Shown piece after piece: positions 35,038 to 44,206 of a stretch of DNA of 64,000 bases. Position 1 is the stretch's first letter; each line of letters starts with the position of its first letter. The position numbers and the translations under genes were made by a program. The notes under the pieces were generated by a model, which worked only from the letters and a program-made list of their open reading frames with translations, did no database searches and was not told the DNA's origin. Source of the DNA: Verrucomicrobiota bacterium (lineage in GTDB: Bacteria > Verrucomicrobiota > Verrucomicrobiia > Opitutales > UBA953); contig JAURFU010000004.1 of assembly GCA_030834165.1 (NCBI GenBank), forward strand, positions 1-64,000. The letters are read 5' to 3'.

Positions 35038-36869
35038 TTCCCGGGTTCGGTCAGCAGAGGAGCGAGGATCGCGGCGAGCACGGGTTCCAGGATGAAGTCA
35101 TCGTCGTCCGCCTCGTCGCGCAGCAGCAACGAACGGTCGTGGAGCGGGGCGGAGCAAAGGTAGGTGCGGATCGTCTCGCTGGCGGCGCCCGCGCCCGTCG
35201 CGGCCTGGTCGGTGACGCGCAGTTCGTAGCTCCAGCCGCCGGCGCCGACGTCACGTCCGGGGAAGGACGCGGCGCCGACTTCGGCGAACGCGAGCGCGAG
35301 GCGTCGCGCGCTGGTCGGATCAAGTCGTCCCGTGCCGGCCCAGTTGCCGTCGGGCCCGAGCCGCGCCTCGCCGATCACCTTGCCGTCGCCGCGTGCGGTC
35401 AGGCGCAGTCCGCTCACGCGCGCGCCTTGCGGCAGCGCGGCGACCGTCCGCCGCCGCCAGGCCGAGGATTCGACGTTCTGGTGGCCGCCGTCGAGGAAGG
35501 AGACGTCGCAGACCGCGGCGAGCGGCGCGCCTTTGGCATGGACCAGGCGGGTGCCGGCGCCGTCGTCGGGGTCGGCGGCGAAGCCGAGCGTGATGCGTTC
35601 CGCGCCGAATTCGAGTTCGATGACCTGGGCCGGCGGCGTCGGGAGCGGCGCGCGGACGGCGGGGAGCGTCAGGCCGCCGGGGCCGGCGGGAGCCCGGCGC
35701 GTGGCGCGCAGCTGGGACAGGCCGGCGAGGAAACGTCCGACCAGCCGGGCGTCGGCCTCGCGACGCTTCGTGGCGGTCGAACCGGGCGCGACCGGGATCT
35801 CCCAACGCGAGTCGGCGCCTTGTCCTTCGAGGCGGTGCAACGTGATGGAGCGGCCGCCCGCCGAGACCGTGAAGCCGGTGACCAAGGCCGGATCGAAATC
35901 CGCCGGCCGGCTGTCGGCGAGCGCGGCCCGCGGGTCCAGCCATTCGCGGAGGTCGCGGGCTTCGACCAGGAAGACCGCGGCGTTGTCCTCGAGCTTGGCG
36001 CACAGCAGGTTCGGCTGGGCGGGGGCGGGTCGGCCTACGAGGAGCACCTGGCGGCGGGCGTTGCCTTCGACGGCCAGCCGCAGCATGGGCGCGTTCAGGC
36101 CGGTCGCCTCGTCGGCGAGCTCCGCGAACTTGGCGGCGCGCAGGTTGGCGAGCGCGGCCACGGCGCGCGCGGTCGCGTCCGGATCGGCGGGAGCGTCGTA
36201 AGGCGACTCGAAGCGCCACTCGGGCAGCAGCACGCGACGGCCGACGCGCGGGCGCGCCTCGGCGACGATCGACGTCACGATCTCGGCGTCCTGCGTGCGC
36301 TGGCGCACCGCGACCGCCCGCGCCTCGAAGTCGGCGATCTCGAAGATGCGGTCGACGCGGTAGCTGTCGGCGTCCACGGCCAGGGCGGCGGCCATCGCCT
36401 CGGGCAGCGGGACGATGCGGCGTCCGTCCTGAGTCAGCAGGAAATGGCGACGGGTCGAGGGCTGCGCGCCGACCTTGACCTCGACGGCGCCGCCGGCTTC
36501 GCCCGTCACCTTGAGCGTCCAACGGGCGGGTTCGAGTCCGTAGTCCTTGAGGGTGGCGCCGTTGGCGGTCACCTCGGCGACGTCGAAGCCGCTCTCCGGG
36601 CTGATGAAGCGGAGCTCGTCGATCAGGCGCTGCACCGACCACACGTTCGCCGGCCAGTCGTAGGGCTCGAGCACGCGCCAGCCCGCGGGGCGTTTTTCCA
36701 GCAGCAGGCGGGAGGGACCTTCGGCGAGGGCGAGCCGCGCGGGGTTCGGCGGGAAGAGCTGGGTCAGGCTGACGACGGCGGCCGTCTGACCCGACATGGC
36801 GCGCCAGACCAGCCCGAAGGCGATCAAGTTGGCGAGCAGGAGGACGACGGTGGTGCGGGAGATCCGCAT
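35034..36869 (-). CDS. DUF4340 domain-containing protein
   Basis: Starting at the ATG at 36869 the protein has 611 residues. An upstream start at 36908 overlaps the preceding gene and adds 13 residues before the membrane segment, so it is less likely. A single N-terminal membrane segment (about 6-24) is followed by repeated DUF4340 units with the pattern YGLEPARWTLKV and a strand/loop VKVGAQPSTRRHFLL. DUF4340 proteins are usually encoded after GldG-like ABC transporter subunits, as here. They probably act in the periplasm with that complex, but no activity is established. Confidence 0.8.
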   Translation of the reverse strand: MRISRTTVVLLLANLIAFGLVWRAMSGQTAAVVSLTQLFPPNPARLALAEGPSRLLLEKRPAGWRVLEPYDWPANVWSVQRLIDELRFISPESGFDVAEVTANGATLKDYGLEPARWTLKVTGEAGGAVEVKVGAQPSTRRHFLLTQDGRRIVPLPEAMAAALAVDADSYRVDRIFEIADFEARAVAVRQRTQDAEIVTSIVAEARPRVGRRVLLPEWRFESPYDAPADPDATARAVAALANLRAAKFAELADEATGLNAPMLRLAVEGNARRQVLLVGRPAPAQPNLLCAKLEDNAAVFLVEARDLREWLDPRAALADSRPADFDPALVTGFTVSAGGRSITLHRLEGQGADSRWEIPVAPGSTATKRREADARLVGRFLAGLSQLRATRRAPAGPGGLTLPAVRAPLPTPPAQVIELEFGAERITLGFAADPDDGAGTRLVHAKGAPLAAVCDVSFLDGGHQNVESSAWRRRTVAALPQGARVSGLRLTARGDGKVIGEARLGPDGNWAGTGRLDPTSARRLALAFAEVGAASFPGRDVGAGGWSYELRVTDQAATGAGAASETIRTYLCSAPLHDRSLLLRDEADDDDFILEPVLAAILAPLLTEPGK

Positions 36870-36876
36870 GGGCACG

Positions 36877-38385
36877 TCAACTCCTGCGACGCCACACGGA
36901 AACCGCAAGCCCGACTGCGAGCACGCCGAGCGGAACGAGCGCGAAACGGAGCGCCAAGGTCCAGAAGTCGGCGGCCGTCGCGGTCAGCTGGACTTCACCC
37001 CCTGCCCGGACCGGCAGCGAGATGGCCCGCTCACGGTCGCTCAGCCAGGCGGCGGCCTGCGTCAGGAAGGCGCGGTTGCCGCCGCGGTCGAGCCGGCTGT
37101 TCGCGGCGATCTCGGAGGTGCCGACGACGACCAGGCGGCCGCCGGCGCCGCCGACGCCCTGCCGGATGCCGGTCGCGCGCTCGGCCGCGACGACGACGCA
37201 GACCGGGCCGGCCTGATCGCGGTCAGGGTCGTAACGCAGAGGACGGCGGGCCGGATCGGTCTCGCCCCAGGCGGCGTCGGAGGAAAAGACGAGCTGCCAG
37301 ACGCCGAGGGTGCTGTCCGGCGCGCTGCCTTCGTCGAAGCGCGCGGGCCGGAGACGGGCGGCGACGAGCGGCAGGTTCTGTTCGCGGAGGGGTTTCGTCA
37401 GAGGGTGTTCCTTGGCTTCGAGGCGCAGGAGGCCGATGTCGCCGTCGGTGGTGCGACGGGCGGGGTCCGGTTCCTGCAGCTCGGTGTCGGGCGTGAACAC
37501 GGCCCATTCCGCCAGCACCGGGTCGAGCCCATGGTCTCGGCCCGGGTCGAGCAGGACGAGCACCCGTCCGTTGCGTTCCTGGAGGTATTTGCGGAGCCGG
37601 TCGTTCTCGGCGCCCGAGAACGGCGTCAGCGGCCCGGGCACGAGGACCATCGAGGCGTCGCGCGGTACTTCGCCGACGGTGGCCAGGTCGAGCGCGCGGA
37701 CCTCGAAGTTGCGGTTGCGGAGTTGTCGCGAAAGGAGCGACATCCCGCGGACGGGAGACGCGTCTTCCACGCCGAGTTCGCCGTGGCCCTTGGTGACATA
37801 GCAGACGGCGGGCTTGTCTTCGGTGACCTCGATCAGGGCCGAGGTGACGGCTTCCTCGCCGCGGAAGGCGCCGTCCTTGTTCACGAGGTCGCGGTAATGG
37901 AGGTATTTCGCCCGGCCGCCGCAGGTCAGCACCATCGCGACGGTCGCTTCCGGCGCGCCGTGACGGCTGGCCAGTTCGGAGAGCAGGGGGGCGTTGCGGC
38001 CGCCGCCGGCGAGCTCGACCGCGAGCCAGTTGCCGCCCTGGCGGCCGCTCTCGACGACGTAGGCGTCGAGCAGCTTGAGCAGCCGCGCGCGCAGGAACAC
38101 GGCTTCCTCGGCGCTTTCGCCGGTCAGCACGACGGCGCGGACCCAGCCGCGGGAACGCGCCGCGCCCACGGGGCTCCGCCGGCCGGCGGAGCGCACGGTC
38201 TCCACCGATTCCGGGGCGAGGGAGTGGCGGCGGTCCGCGGAGATGTCGCGGCGCAGGCGGAACTCCGGCAGCGACGCGAGCGTGTTCACGGCGACCGCGA
38301 GCGCGATCGCCAGGAGGGCCTGGGTCAGGCGGTTCAGGCGGCGGATGGGCCGGACGGAACCGAAGTCGTCGCGCGGGGAGCTCAT
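36877..38385 (-). CDS. GldG-like auxiliary component of an ABC system
   Basis: The 502-residue protein has an N-terminal membrane segment (about 22-42), a large exported domain and a C-terminal membrane segment (about 475-497). It shows the GldG/ABC_transp_aux pattern: DISADRRHSLAPESVE near the start, VTKGHGELGVEDASP, and the strands ASMVLVPGPLTPFS and RVLVLLDPGRDHGLDPVLAEW. In Bacteroidetes GldG works with GldA and GldF and is needed for gliding. In other phyla the same module occurs without known motility. It has one base between it and the permease stop. Confidence 0.82.
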   Translation of the reverse strand: MSSPRDDFGSVRPIRRLNRLTQALLAIALAVAVNTLASLPEFRLRRDISADRRHSLAPESVETVRSAGRRSPVGAARSRGWVRAVVLTGESAEEAVFLRARLLKLLDAYVVESGRQGGNWLAVELAGGGRNAPLLSELASRHGAPEATVAMVLTCGGRAKYLHYRDLVNKDGAFRGEEAVTSALIEVTEDKPAVCYVTKGHGELGVEDASPVRGMSLLSRQLRNRNFEVRALDLATVGEVPRDASMVLVPGPLTPFSGAENDRLRKYLQERNGRVLVLLDPGRDHGLDPVLAEWAVFTPDTELQEPDPARRTTDGDIGLLRLEAKEHPLTKPLREQNLPLVAARLRPARFDEGSAPDSTLGVWQLVFSSDAAWGETDPARRPLRYDPDRDQAGPVCVVVAAERATGIRQGVGGAGGRLVVVGTSEIAANSRLDRGGNRAFLTQAAAWLSDRERAISLPVRAGGEVQLTATAADFWTLALRFALVPLGVLAVGLAVSVWRRRS

Positions 38386-38386
38386 G

Positions 38387-39148
38387 TCATTCCTGGCCCT
38401 CCACGGTGAGCACCGCCAGTCCGAGGCAGAGCAGGGTGCCGGTCCCGTACAGCACGAGCGGACGGGCGTCGAGGACGCCGTCGGTGAAATCCTGGAGGTG
38501 GCCGAACGTCCGCAGGTGGGCCGCCGGTTCGCGCAGCCAGCCGAGCCATTCCCAGCTCTCGATCGGCAGGGTCTCGATCGCGCCGCCCGCGGCCGTCAGC
38601 GCGAGGAGGCTGATGAAGGCGAGCAGGGCGGCCAGCGCGGCGGAGCGCGTCACGCAGCTGCACAGGATGCCGATCGCGACGTGCAGGAAGCCGCTGACGG
38701 CGATGAAGCAGAGCCCCCCCCAGAGGGAGGAGGCTTCGCCGAGCGCGCGCGCGTTCGCGCCGTCCAGCCGCTGCGCGGCGAGGAACGGGAACACGGCGAA
38801 CGAGAGCCAGAACAAGGCCCAGACGATCCAGACGGCGAGGAACTTGGCCCAGACCACGGCGGCCGGGCTGGCCGGCGTGGTGAGCAGCGCGGCGAGCGTG
38901 CCCGAGCGGCGTTCCTCCGCGAAGGTGCGCATCGTCAGCAGCGGGAGGACGCAGAGCAGGGGCAGCCAGAAGAACCAGAGCGTCGCCTCCACGGGGGCGC
39001 GCGAGGTCGGCGCGCGCGCGGCGTCGACGAGGGCGAAGAAGTGGATGCCGCCCATCAGCGCGAGGAAGAGGCCGGCGGCGGCCCAGGTGTTCCAGGAGAG
39101 CGCCGCGCTGCGCAGCTCGTGCGCGAGGAGGGTGCGGAAGTGTCGCAT
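38387..39148 (-). CDS. ABC transporter permease (GldF/ABC-2 type)
   Basis: Reading from the ATG at 39148, the product is 253 residues with about six membrane segments. The motif FAEERRSGTLAALLTTPASPAAVVWAKF (split: FAEERRSGTLAALLT and TPASPAAVVWAKF) after the second segment is typical of ABC-2 permeases of the GldF/NosY group. It overlaps the ATPase stop as TGATG, which means tight translational coupling. A longer frame that extends to 40207 is out of phase with the real ATPase and is rejected. Confidence 0.88.
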   Translation of the reverse strand: MRHFRTLLAHELRSAALSWNTWAAAGLFLALMGGIHFFALVDAARAPTSRAPVEATLWFFWLPLLCVLPLLTMRTFAEERRSGTLAALLTTPASPAAVVWAKFLAVWIVWALFWLSFAVFPFLAAQRLDGANARALGEASSLWGGLCFIAVSGFLHVAIGILCSCVTRSAALAALLAFISLLALTAAGGAIETLPIESWEWLGWLREPAAHLRTFGHLQDFTDGVLDARPLVLYGTGTLLCLGLAVLTVEGQE

Positions 39149-40134
39149 CAGGAGCGGCGGCCCTCCCCGGGGGCGCGGCGCGTGGCGGCGAGGAAGATGT
39201 CCTCGAGCCCGAATTTCTCTTCGGCGACCTCGCGCAGCGCGAGGCCCGCGCCGATCAGCGTCGCGGCCAGCGTCTCGCGCGCGGGCGAGCCGGCCGGCAG
39301 CGTGACGCGGAAGGTGTTCCAGCCGTCGGCGCCGGCCAAGGCGGCGACACCGGCCGCGGCCTCCGCGCGCCGGCAGGCGGCGAGCAAGGCGGCCTCGTCG
39401 GCGCGCGTCACGACGGTGAAGGCGGCCTCCGGCAGCAGTTCGCGACGCAGGTCCTCGGTGCGACCCTGCGCCACCAGGCGTCCTCGGTTGATGATCACGA
39501 CCTTGTCGCAAACCTGCTCGACCTCGTGCAGGATGTGGCTCGAGATGAGCACGGCCATCTTGCCCCGCAGCGAGCGGATCAGTTCGCGGATGCCGAGGAT
39601 CTGATGCGGGTCGAGGCCGATGGTGGGTTCGTCCAGGATGACGACCCGTGGCTCCGCGAGGAGCGCGTCCGCGATGCCCACGCGCTGGCGGAAGCCTTTC
39701 GAGAGCTGGCCGATGAGGCGGCCCGACGCGCGCCGGGTGAGGTCGCAGTCCTCCATCACGCGGCGGACGCGTTCGTCGACGCGGTCCGGGGCGACGTCCT
39801 TGAGCCGCGCGCGCAGGGTGAGGTATTCCTCCACGCGGAGGTCTTCCGGCAGCGGGTTGTTCTCCGGCATGTACGCGAGGTGCCGCTTGGCGCCCGCGGG
39901 GTCGAGCGCGACCGAGACCCCCCAGATCGCCGCCCGGCCCGAGGTGCCGGACATCGTCCCGGAGAGGATGCGCATGGTGGTCGACTTGCCGGCGCCGTTC
40001 GGGCCCAGGAAGCCGACGATCTCGCCCGGCGCCACGGTGAAGCTCAGGTCTTCGACGGCCGTCAGGGAGCCGTAGCGCTTGGTCAGCCTTTCCGCCACGA
40101 CGGCGGCTTCCGGCTGGGGCGCGGCTTCGTTCAT
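39148..40134 (-). CDS. ABC transporter ATP-binding protein (GldA-like)
   Basis: The 328-residue ATPase has Walker A FLGPNGAGKSTTMRIL, the signature QLSKGFRQRVGIADALL, Walker B PRVVILDEPTIGLDP and a C-terminal extension (about 220-328) typical of the GldA/NatA/CcmA group. It starts the block ATPase-permease-GldG-DUF4340-AsmA-like. The 135 bp upstream hold an AT-rich stretch (about 40211-40231) that may include its promoter. The cargo is unknown. Confidence 0.9.
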   Translation of the reverse strand: MNEAAPQPEAAVVAERLTKRYGSLTAVEDLSFTVAPGEIVGFLGPNGAGKSTTMRILSGTMSGTSGRAAIWGVSVALDPAGAKRHLAYMPENNPLPEDLRVEEYLTLRARLKDVAPDRVDERVRRVMEDCDLTRRASGRLIGQLSKGFRQRVGIADALLAEPRVVILDEPTIGLDPHQILGIRELIRSLRGKMAVLISSHILHEVEQVCDKVVIINRGRLVAQGRTEDLRRELLPEAAFTVVTRADEAALLAACRRAEAAAGVAALAGADGWNTFRVTLPAGSPARETLAATLIGAGLALREVAEEKFGLEDIFLAATRRAPGEGRRS

Positions 40135-40243
40135 GGGTTGGGCTCCGGAGGGAAGGGTGACGGGCTCGCCGGCTCCGCGCCGACGGGTGTCCAGAAGACA
40201 CGCCCAACGGCCTTTATTGGCAAGGTTAATAGGGGGCGGGAAG

Positions 40244-40284
40244 CCGGCCGGAACCGGGTCGACCGCTGCTTACTTTCCGGCCGG
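40244..40284 (-). terminator. Hairpin after the YfgM-like gene
   Basis: A perfect 10-bp inverted repeat, CCGGCCGGAA (40244-40253) and TTCCGGCCGG (40275-40284), spans the stop codon of the 40270 gene with a 21-base loop. No U run follows on the minus strand, so it may be a factor-dependent terminator or an RNA-stabilising 3' hairpin rather than an intrinsic terminator. Confidence 0.4.
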
Positions 40285-40992
40285 GGCGGCGGGGGCGACC
40301 AGCGAGGGCTCGGAACGGACCAGCATCTCCTTGTCCGCCTTCCAGACGTGGTTCGCCCGCAGCTTCTTGTCCATCGCGTTGAGCCACTTGCTGGCTTCGG
40401 CGGTGTCGCCCTTCGCGACGGCGACGTTGGCGAGGGTGAGCATGGCGAAACCGCGGAGGGTCTCGGCGGCGGCGACATCGTCGGCGACCTCGGCGAGGGC
40501 CTTGGTCGCGGCGGCGTCACCGTCTTCCAGTCGGCAGAGGGCGGCGTAAAGACGGGCGCGGTCGGCCAGGGCGTTGACGGCCGGAGCGGTGCCGGCGAGG
40601 CCGGCCAGACGGCGGGCTTCGTCATAAGCCTTGGCGGCGTCAGCGAACTTGCCGGCGCGCTTCAGGTCGTCGGCGACGTCGGTCAGGGCGACGGCGGCCA
40701 AGGCTTCGCCGGGATGACGGGCGGCGAAGGCGCGGCGGGCGGCTTCGTCCTGGCAGGCGGTGAACTCCTCGCCGAGCGCCTCGCGCTGGCTTTCATTCCA
40801 GAAGAAGAAGGCGAGATAACCCAGGATGCCGACCACGACGGCCACGGAGGCCTTGACGATGACGTCCTTGTTGCGCTCCCAGAAGAGCCAGAGACGGTCC
40901 TCGGCGTCCGCATTGACGAAATCCTCGTCGACGACCACGAGGTTGCGGTCATCGCCGGCCGGGGGCTGCTTGCTGGAACGGTCTTCGGGCAT
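40270..40992 (-). CDS. YfgM-like tetratricopeptide membrane protein
   Basis: The 240-residue protein has a cytoplasmic N-terminus (1-45), one membrane segment (about 46-66, VIVKASVAVVVGILGYLAFFF) and a helical periplasmic domain with TPR-like units (about 90-215). This is the layout of YfgM (TPR_21 family), an ancillary factor of the SecYEG translocon that helps folding of exported proteins. The usual neighbour bamB is absent. It is divergent from the phosphohexomutase gene. The membrane topology supports the call; the repeats are degenerate, so the family is only likely. Confidence 0.72.
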   Translation of the reverse strand: MPEDRSSKQPPAGDDRNLVVVDEDFVNADAEDRLWLFWERNKDVIVKASVAVVVGILGYLAFFFWNESQREALGEEFTACQDEAARRAFAARHPGEALAAVALTDVADDLKRAGKFADAAKAYDEARRLAGLAGTAPAVNALADRARLYAALCRLEDGDAAATKALAEVADDVAAAETLRGFAMLTLANVAVAKGDTAEASKWLNAMDKKLRANHVWKADKEMLVRSEPSLVAPAAPAGK

Positions 40993-41080
40993 GGGGGGTC
41001 AACCCTTGGGAAAGGACCGAATGTGTCAACCCCCGCCTCCCCCTGCCTACGGGCTTGTCCCCGCCGGAGGGAGGGCAAGT

Positions 41081-43021
41081 ATGGGCGGACACATGAGCGC
41101 CTCCGCCGCCGTCCTTTCGCTTCTCCAAGCCGCCCGGGACCAGGGGCGGCTTTCCGCCGCCAGCCTGGCCAATGCCGGGGATTGGCTCCGTTCCGGCGCC
41201 CTGCCGGCCGAAGCCTTGGCCTCCCTGCGCGATCTCTGCGAACGGGGCGCCTGGGCCGAACTCGAGGATCGTTTCTACAAAGGCATCGCCTTCGGCACCG
41301 GGGGCATGCGCGGTCGGACGGTCGGCCGGGTCTCCGCCGCCAACGAGGTCGACGCCGAGGGTCTGCCGGTCCGCGCCGCCATCGGTTCGGCCTGCCTCAA
41401 CGACGTGAACGTCCTCCGCGCCGTCATCGGTCTTTGGAAGCACGTCTCCGCCACCCAGCCCGGCGCCCGCCTGGTGGTCGCCCATGACGTCCGTCATTTC
41501 TCCCGTCATTTCGCCGAACTGATCGCCGGCGCCTGGACCGAACTCGGCGGCGAGGCTTATCTCTTCGCCGGCGCCCGGTCGACGCCTCAGCTCAGCTTCA
41601 CGGTCCGTCACCTCGGCGCGCAGGCCGGCGTCGTCATCACGGCCAGCCACAATCCTTCGCACGACAACGGCTTCAAGTGCTGCCTCGGCGACGGCGGCCA
41701 GGTCCTGCCTCCGCATGACGCCGCCATCGTCGCCGAAGTCGGCAAGCTCGGCCCCGCCGACGTCGCGCCTTATCTTGAGAAGGACCTCAGCCGCGTGCTC
41801 GCCGTGCCCGCCTCGGCGGAAGACGCCTACCTCGCCCGCCTCGCCGGCGTCGTGCTCGACCCGGAGGTCATCTCCCGTCACGAGCCGAAGGTCGTCTACA
41901 CCAACGTGCACGGTACGGGCGACGTCATGGTCGTGCCGGCGCTGCGTCGGGTGGGCATCGACCCGCACGTCGTCGAAGAACAGCGCGAGCACGACGGCCG
42001 CTTCCCGACCGTCGCCTCCCCGAACCCGGAGAACGCCAGCACCTTCGCCCTCGCGCTGAAGCTCGCCGACGAGATCGGCGCCGACCTCATCCTCGCGACC
42101 GATCCGGATTCGGACCGCGTCGGCGTGGCCTGTCCGCTGCCCGCCGGCGGCCATCGCCTCCTCAGCGGCAACGAGGTCGCGGCCTTGCTCGCCGAATTCC
42201 GCCTCTCTTCCCTGAAGGACGCGGGCATCCTCCCCGAGGCCGGCACGCCCAACGCCGCCGTGGTGAAGTCGCTCGTGACCACGCCGCTCGTCGCCGCCAT
42301 CTGCGCCCGCCACGGCGTCCGCTGCGTCGAGACGCTCGTCGGCTTCAAGTGGATCGCCCGCAAGCTCGAGAACTGGCACCGTCGCCTCGCCGAAGGCGCC
42401 GGCGCCGACGCTCCCGCGCTCCCGCTGCGCCGCCGCGCCCCGCTGGCCCTCCGTCACTCGACGCTCTTCCTGCTGGGCGCCGAAGAGAGCTATGGCTACC
42501 TCGCCGACGACGCCGTCCGCGACAAGGACGCCAACGCCACGGTGGTCATGCTCTGCGAGTTCGCCGCCCTGCTGCGCTCGCGCGGCCGCACGCTCCTCGA
42601 CGCGCTCGACGTCCTGCACCTGCGCCACGGCGCGCACCATGAGGACCTGCTGAATCTTTCCTTCGAAGGCGCCGAGGGCGCCGCGTGCATCCGACGCATC
42701 GTCGCCTCCTGGCGCAAGTCCCCGCCCGCCGTGATCGACGGCTCGAAGGTCCTGCGCGTCACCGACTACGAGCGCGACAAGGTGCTCGACGCCGAAGGCG
42801 AACGCGTGCCGCCCGAGGAGTTCATCCTCGCCGAGCTGGCCGACGGCCGCCGCCTCGCCGTCCGCGCCTCCGGCACCGAGCCGAAGGCGAAGTTCTATTC
42901 CTTCGCCAAGGCCGACGTCGCCGACGCCGACGACCTGGCCGCCGCCCGCGAACGCGCCCGCCGCTCCGCCCTCGCCCTCCGCGGCTGGCTCGAGGCCGAC
43001 GCGAAGCTCCGCGCCAAATAA
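41081..43021 (+). CDS. Phosphoglucomutase/phosphomannomutase-type phosphohexomutase
   Basis: The 646-residue enzyme interconverts hexose 1- and 6-phosphates. The phosphorylated serine is S189 in TASHNPSHDNGFK, the magnesium loop DPDSDRVG begins at D341, the sugar loop is FLLGAEESYGYLADD, and the phosphate loop RASGTEPKAKFY is near the C-terminus. The start at 41081 is set by GGAGGGAGG six bases upstream, a clear Shine-Dalgarno site. A second in-frame ATG at 41093 lacks that spacing. The length is typical of the PgcA/ManB2 group. It is followed after five bases by a small lipoprotein gene. Confidence 0.93.
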   Translation: MGGHMSASAAVLSLLQAARDQGRLSAASLANAGDWLRSGALPAEALASLRDLCERGAWAELEDRFYKGIAFGTGGMRGRTVGRVSAANEVDAEGLPVRAAIGSACLNDVNVLRAVIGLWKHVSATQPGARLVVAHDVRHFSRHFAELIAGAWTELGGEAYLFAGARSTPQLSFTVRHLGAQAGVVITASHNPSHDNGFKCCLGDGGQVLPPHDAAIVAEVGKLGPADVAPYLEKDLSRVLAVPASAEDAYLARLAGVVLDPEVISRHEPKVVYTNVHGTGDVMVVPALRRVGIDPHVVEEQREHDGRFPTVASPNPENASTFALALKLADEIGADLILATDPDSDRVGVACPLPAGGHRLLSGNEVAALLAEFRLSSLKDAGILPEAGTPNAAVVKSLVTTPLVAAICARHGVRCVETLVGFKWIARKLENWHRRLAEGAGADAPALPLRRRAPLALRHSTLFLLGAEESYGYLADDAVRDKDANATVVMLCEFAALLRSRGRTLLDALDVLHLRHGAHHEDLLNLSFEGAEGAACIRRIVASWRKSPPAVIDGSKVLRVTDYERDKVLDAEGERVPPEEFILAELADGRRLAVRASGTEPKAKFYSFAKADVADADDLAAARERARRSALALRGWLEADAKLRAK

Positions 43022-43026
43022 GACTC

Positions 43027-43260
43027 ATGAAGACCCCGTTCCTCCTGCCTCTGCTGTTCCTCGTGGGTTGCGCCGCCGGCCCGGTCGGCGACCAGTCCTT
43101 CGTCGTCGAGAAGACGCCCGCCGCGGCCGCCTTGTCGGGTCAGCCGGCCGCCGACGGCACGCTCAAGGAGCGCGTCCGCGAGGCCAACGAGAAGAACGAC
43201 GAGCGCCTGCTCAAGCGTGACTGGCGCGCGGCTAAGCCCGCCGTCGGCCCGCAGCCGTAA
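43027..43260 (+). CDS. Small lipoprotein
   Basis: A 77-residue protein beginning at ATG 43027, five bases after the phosphohexomutase stop. The signal peptide ends in a lipobox, LFLVGC, with the lipidated cysteine at residue 15. The mature part is short, charged and probably unstructured (ERVREANEKNDERLLKRDW). Function unknown. It is too small for a catalytic domain. An apparent longer frame from 42685 overlaps the mutase gene and is rejected. Confidence 0.75.
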   Translation: MKTPFLLPLLFLVGCAAGPVGDQSFVVEKTPAAAALSGQPAADGTLKERVREANEKNDERLLKRDWRAAKPAVGPQP

Positions 43261-43262
43261 GC

Positions 43263-44162
43263 TTACCGCAGCTTCGTCCCGAAGTGCCGGACGAAGTAGG
43301 CCTCGAGCGATTCCGCGATCGCCTTGGCCGTGGCCGCCCGGTGGGCCGGCGTGTCCCGCATCGGTCCCGGCACCTCGAGCTGCGCGGCGTCGAGCTGCGA
43401 CTTGTCGCGCGATCCGTGCGCTTCGATGTCATAGGCGCCGTTGAAGTAAGGATCGTCCAGGAGCACGACTTCGCGCGGCGAGGGCACCGCGGCGACGCCG
43501 CGGGCCGCGAACAATCCGCCGAGGCTCGTCTCGCCGCGGAGGAGTTCGGAGAACTTCGCCGGCGTCCGCTGGCTCAGCCAGCGGATCGAAGACCTCGCGG
43601 CGACGGACTTGTCGGAGTCCAGGCGTTCGTCGGAAAGGCGCAGCTTGGACGCCTTCACCAGGTAGCCGATCTCGATGCGCGGCTTCGGGTGGCCGTGCGA
43701 GTGGATGTCCAGGTACAGGCCATGCTTCGAGCGGGCGAGCACGGCGGCCTCGGCTTCGTCGATGGCGGCGTGGTATTCGCGCCAGACCTGTTCGGCCCTC
43801 GGCTGTCCGGCGGCGCCTTCCCCGATCTCCCGGTTGCAGTCCACCTTCTTGCGCGAGAGTTCGCAGACGATGAGCTGCGGCGCGGCGCCGCAACGTTCGC
43901 GCAGGGCGTCCCGCAGGGCGTGGCCCAGGGCGGCGGCGTAGGAGTCCCGCACGGTCACGCCGCGCGTGCGGTCCGGGATGTCCGCAGGCTTGGCCGCGCC
44001 GTCATGCGGGACCGAGAGGACGACGGGGAGTTCGCCTGACCAATGGCGGATGAAACCCGAGGCGCTGGTCCGCGGGGCTTCCGCGGACGGCTCCGCCGCC
44101 GCCGCGACGACCGCGAGCAGGGACAGGCAGAGCGTGACCAACGGGGCGGACGGCCGGGGCAT
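43263..44162 (-). CDS. Exported N-formylglutamate amidohydrolase-like protein
   Basis: The 299-residue protein has a signal peptide (about 1-22) and a catalytic domain with the FGase-family motifs LPVVLSVPHDG (45-55), ELSRKKVDCNREIG and GLYLDIHSHGHP. These place a metal-binding His/Asp/Glu set as in N-formylglutamate deformylases. The usual enzymes act in histidine breakdown in the cytoplasm, so export points to another substrate, perhaps a cell-wall or small amide. The stop codon lies two bases from that of the convergent lipoprotein gene. Confidence 0.78.
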   Translation of the reverse strand: MPRPSAPLVTLCLSLLAVVAAAAEPSAEAPRTSASGFIRHWSGELPVVLSVPHDGAAKPADIPDRTRGVTVRDSYAAALGHALRDALRERCGAAPQLIVCELSRKKVDCNREIGEGAAGQPRAEQVWREYHAAIDEAEAAVLARSKHGLYLDIHSHGHPKPRIEIGYLVKASKLRLSDERLDSDKSVAARSSIRWLSQRTPAKFSELLRGETSLGGLFAARGVAAVPSPREVVLLDDPYFNGAYDIEAHGSRDKSQLDAAQLEVPGPMRDTPAHRAATAKAIAESLEAYFVRHFGTKLR

Positions 44163-44206
44163 GCGACAGGAAATCCCGGCGCGCCGGACCGGTCAAGCGG
44201 GCTTGC

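Noticed and set aside
36796-38409. Plus-strand frame of 537 codons opposite the GldG-like gene
   Set aside because: GldG motifs, membrane segments and stop/start coupling all support the minus strand.
38387-40207. Apparent 606-residue protein joining the ABC permease with the ATPase region
   Set aside because: The ATPase motifs are in another frame. The permease starts at the ATG at 39148, overlapping the ATPase stop.
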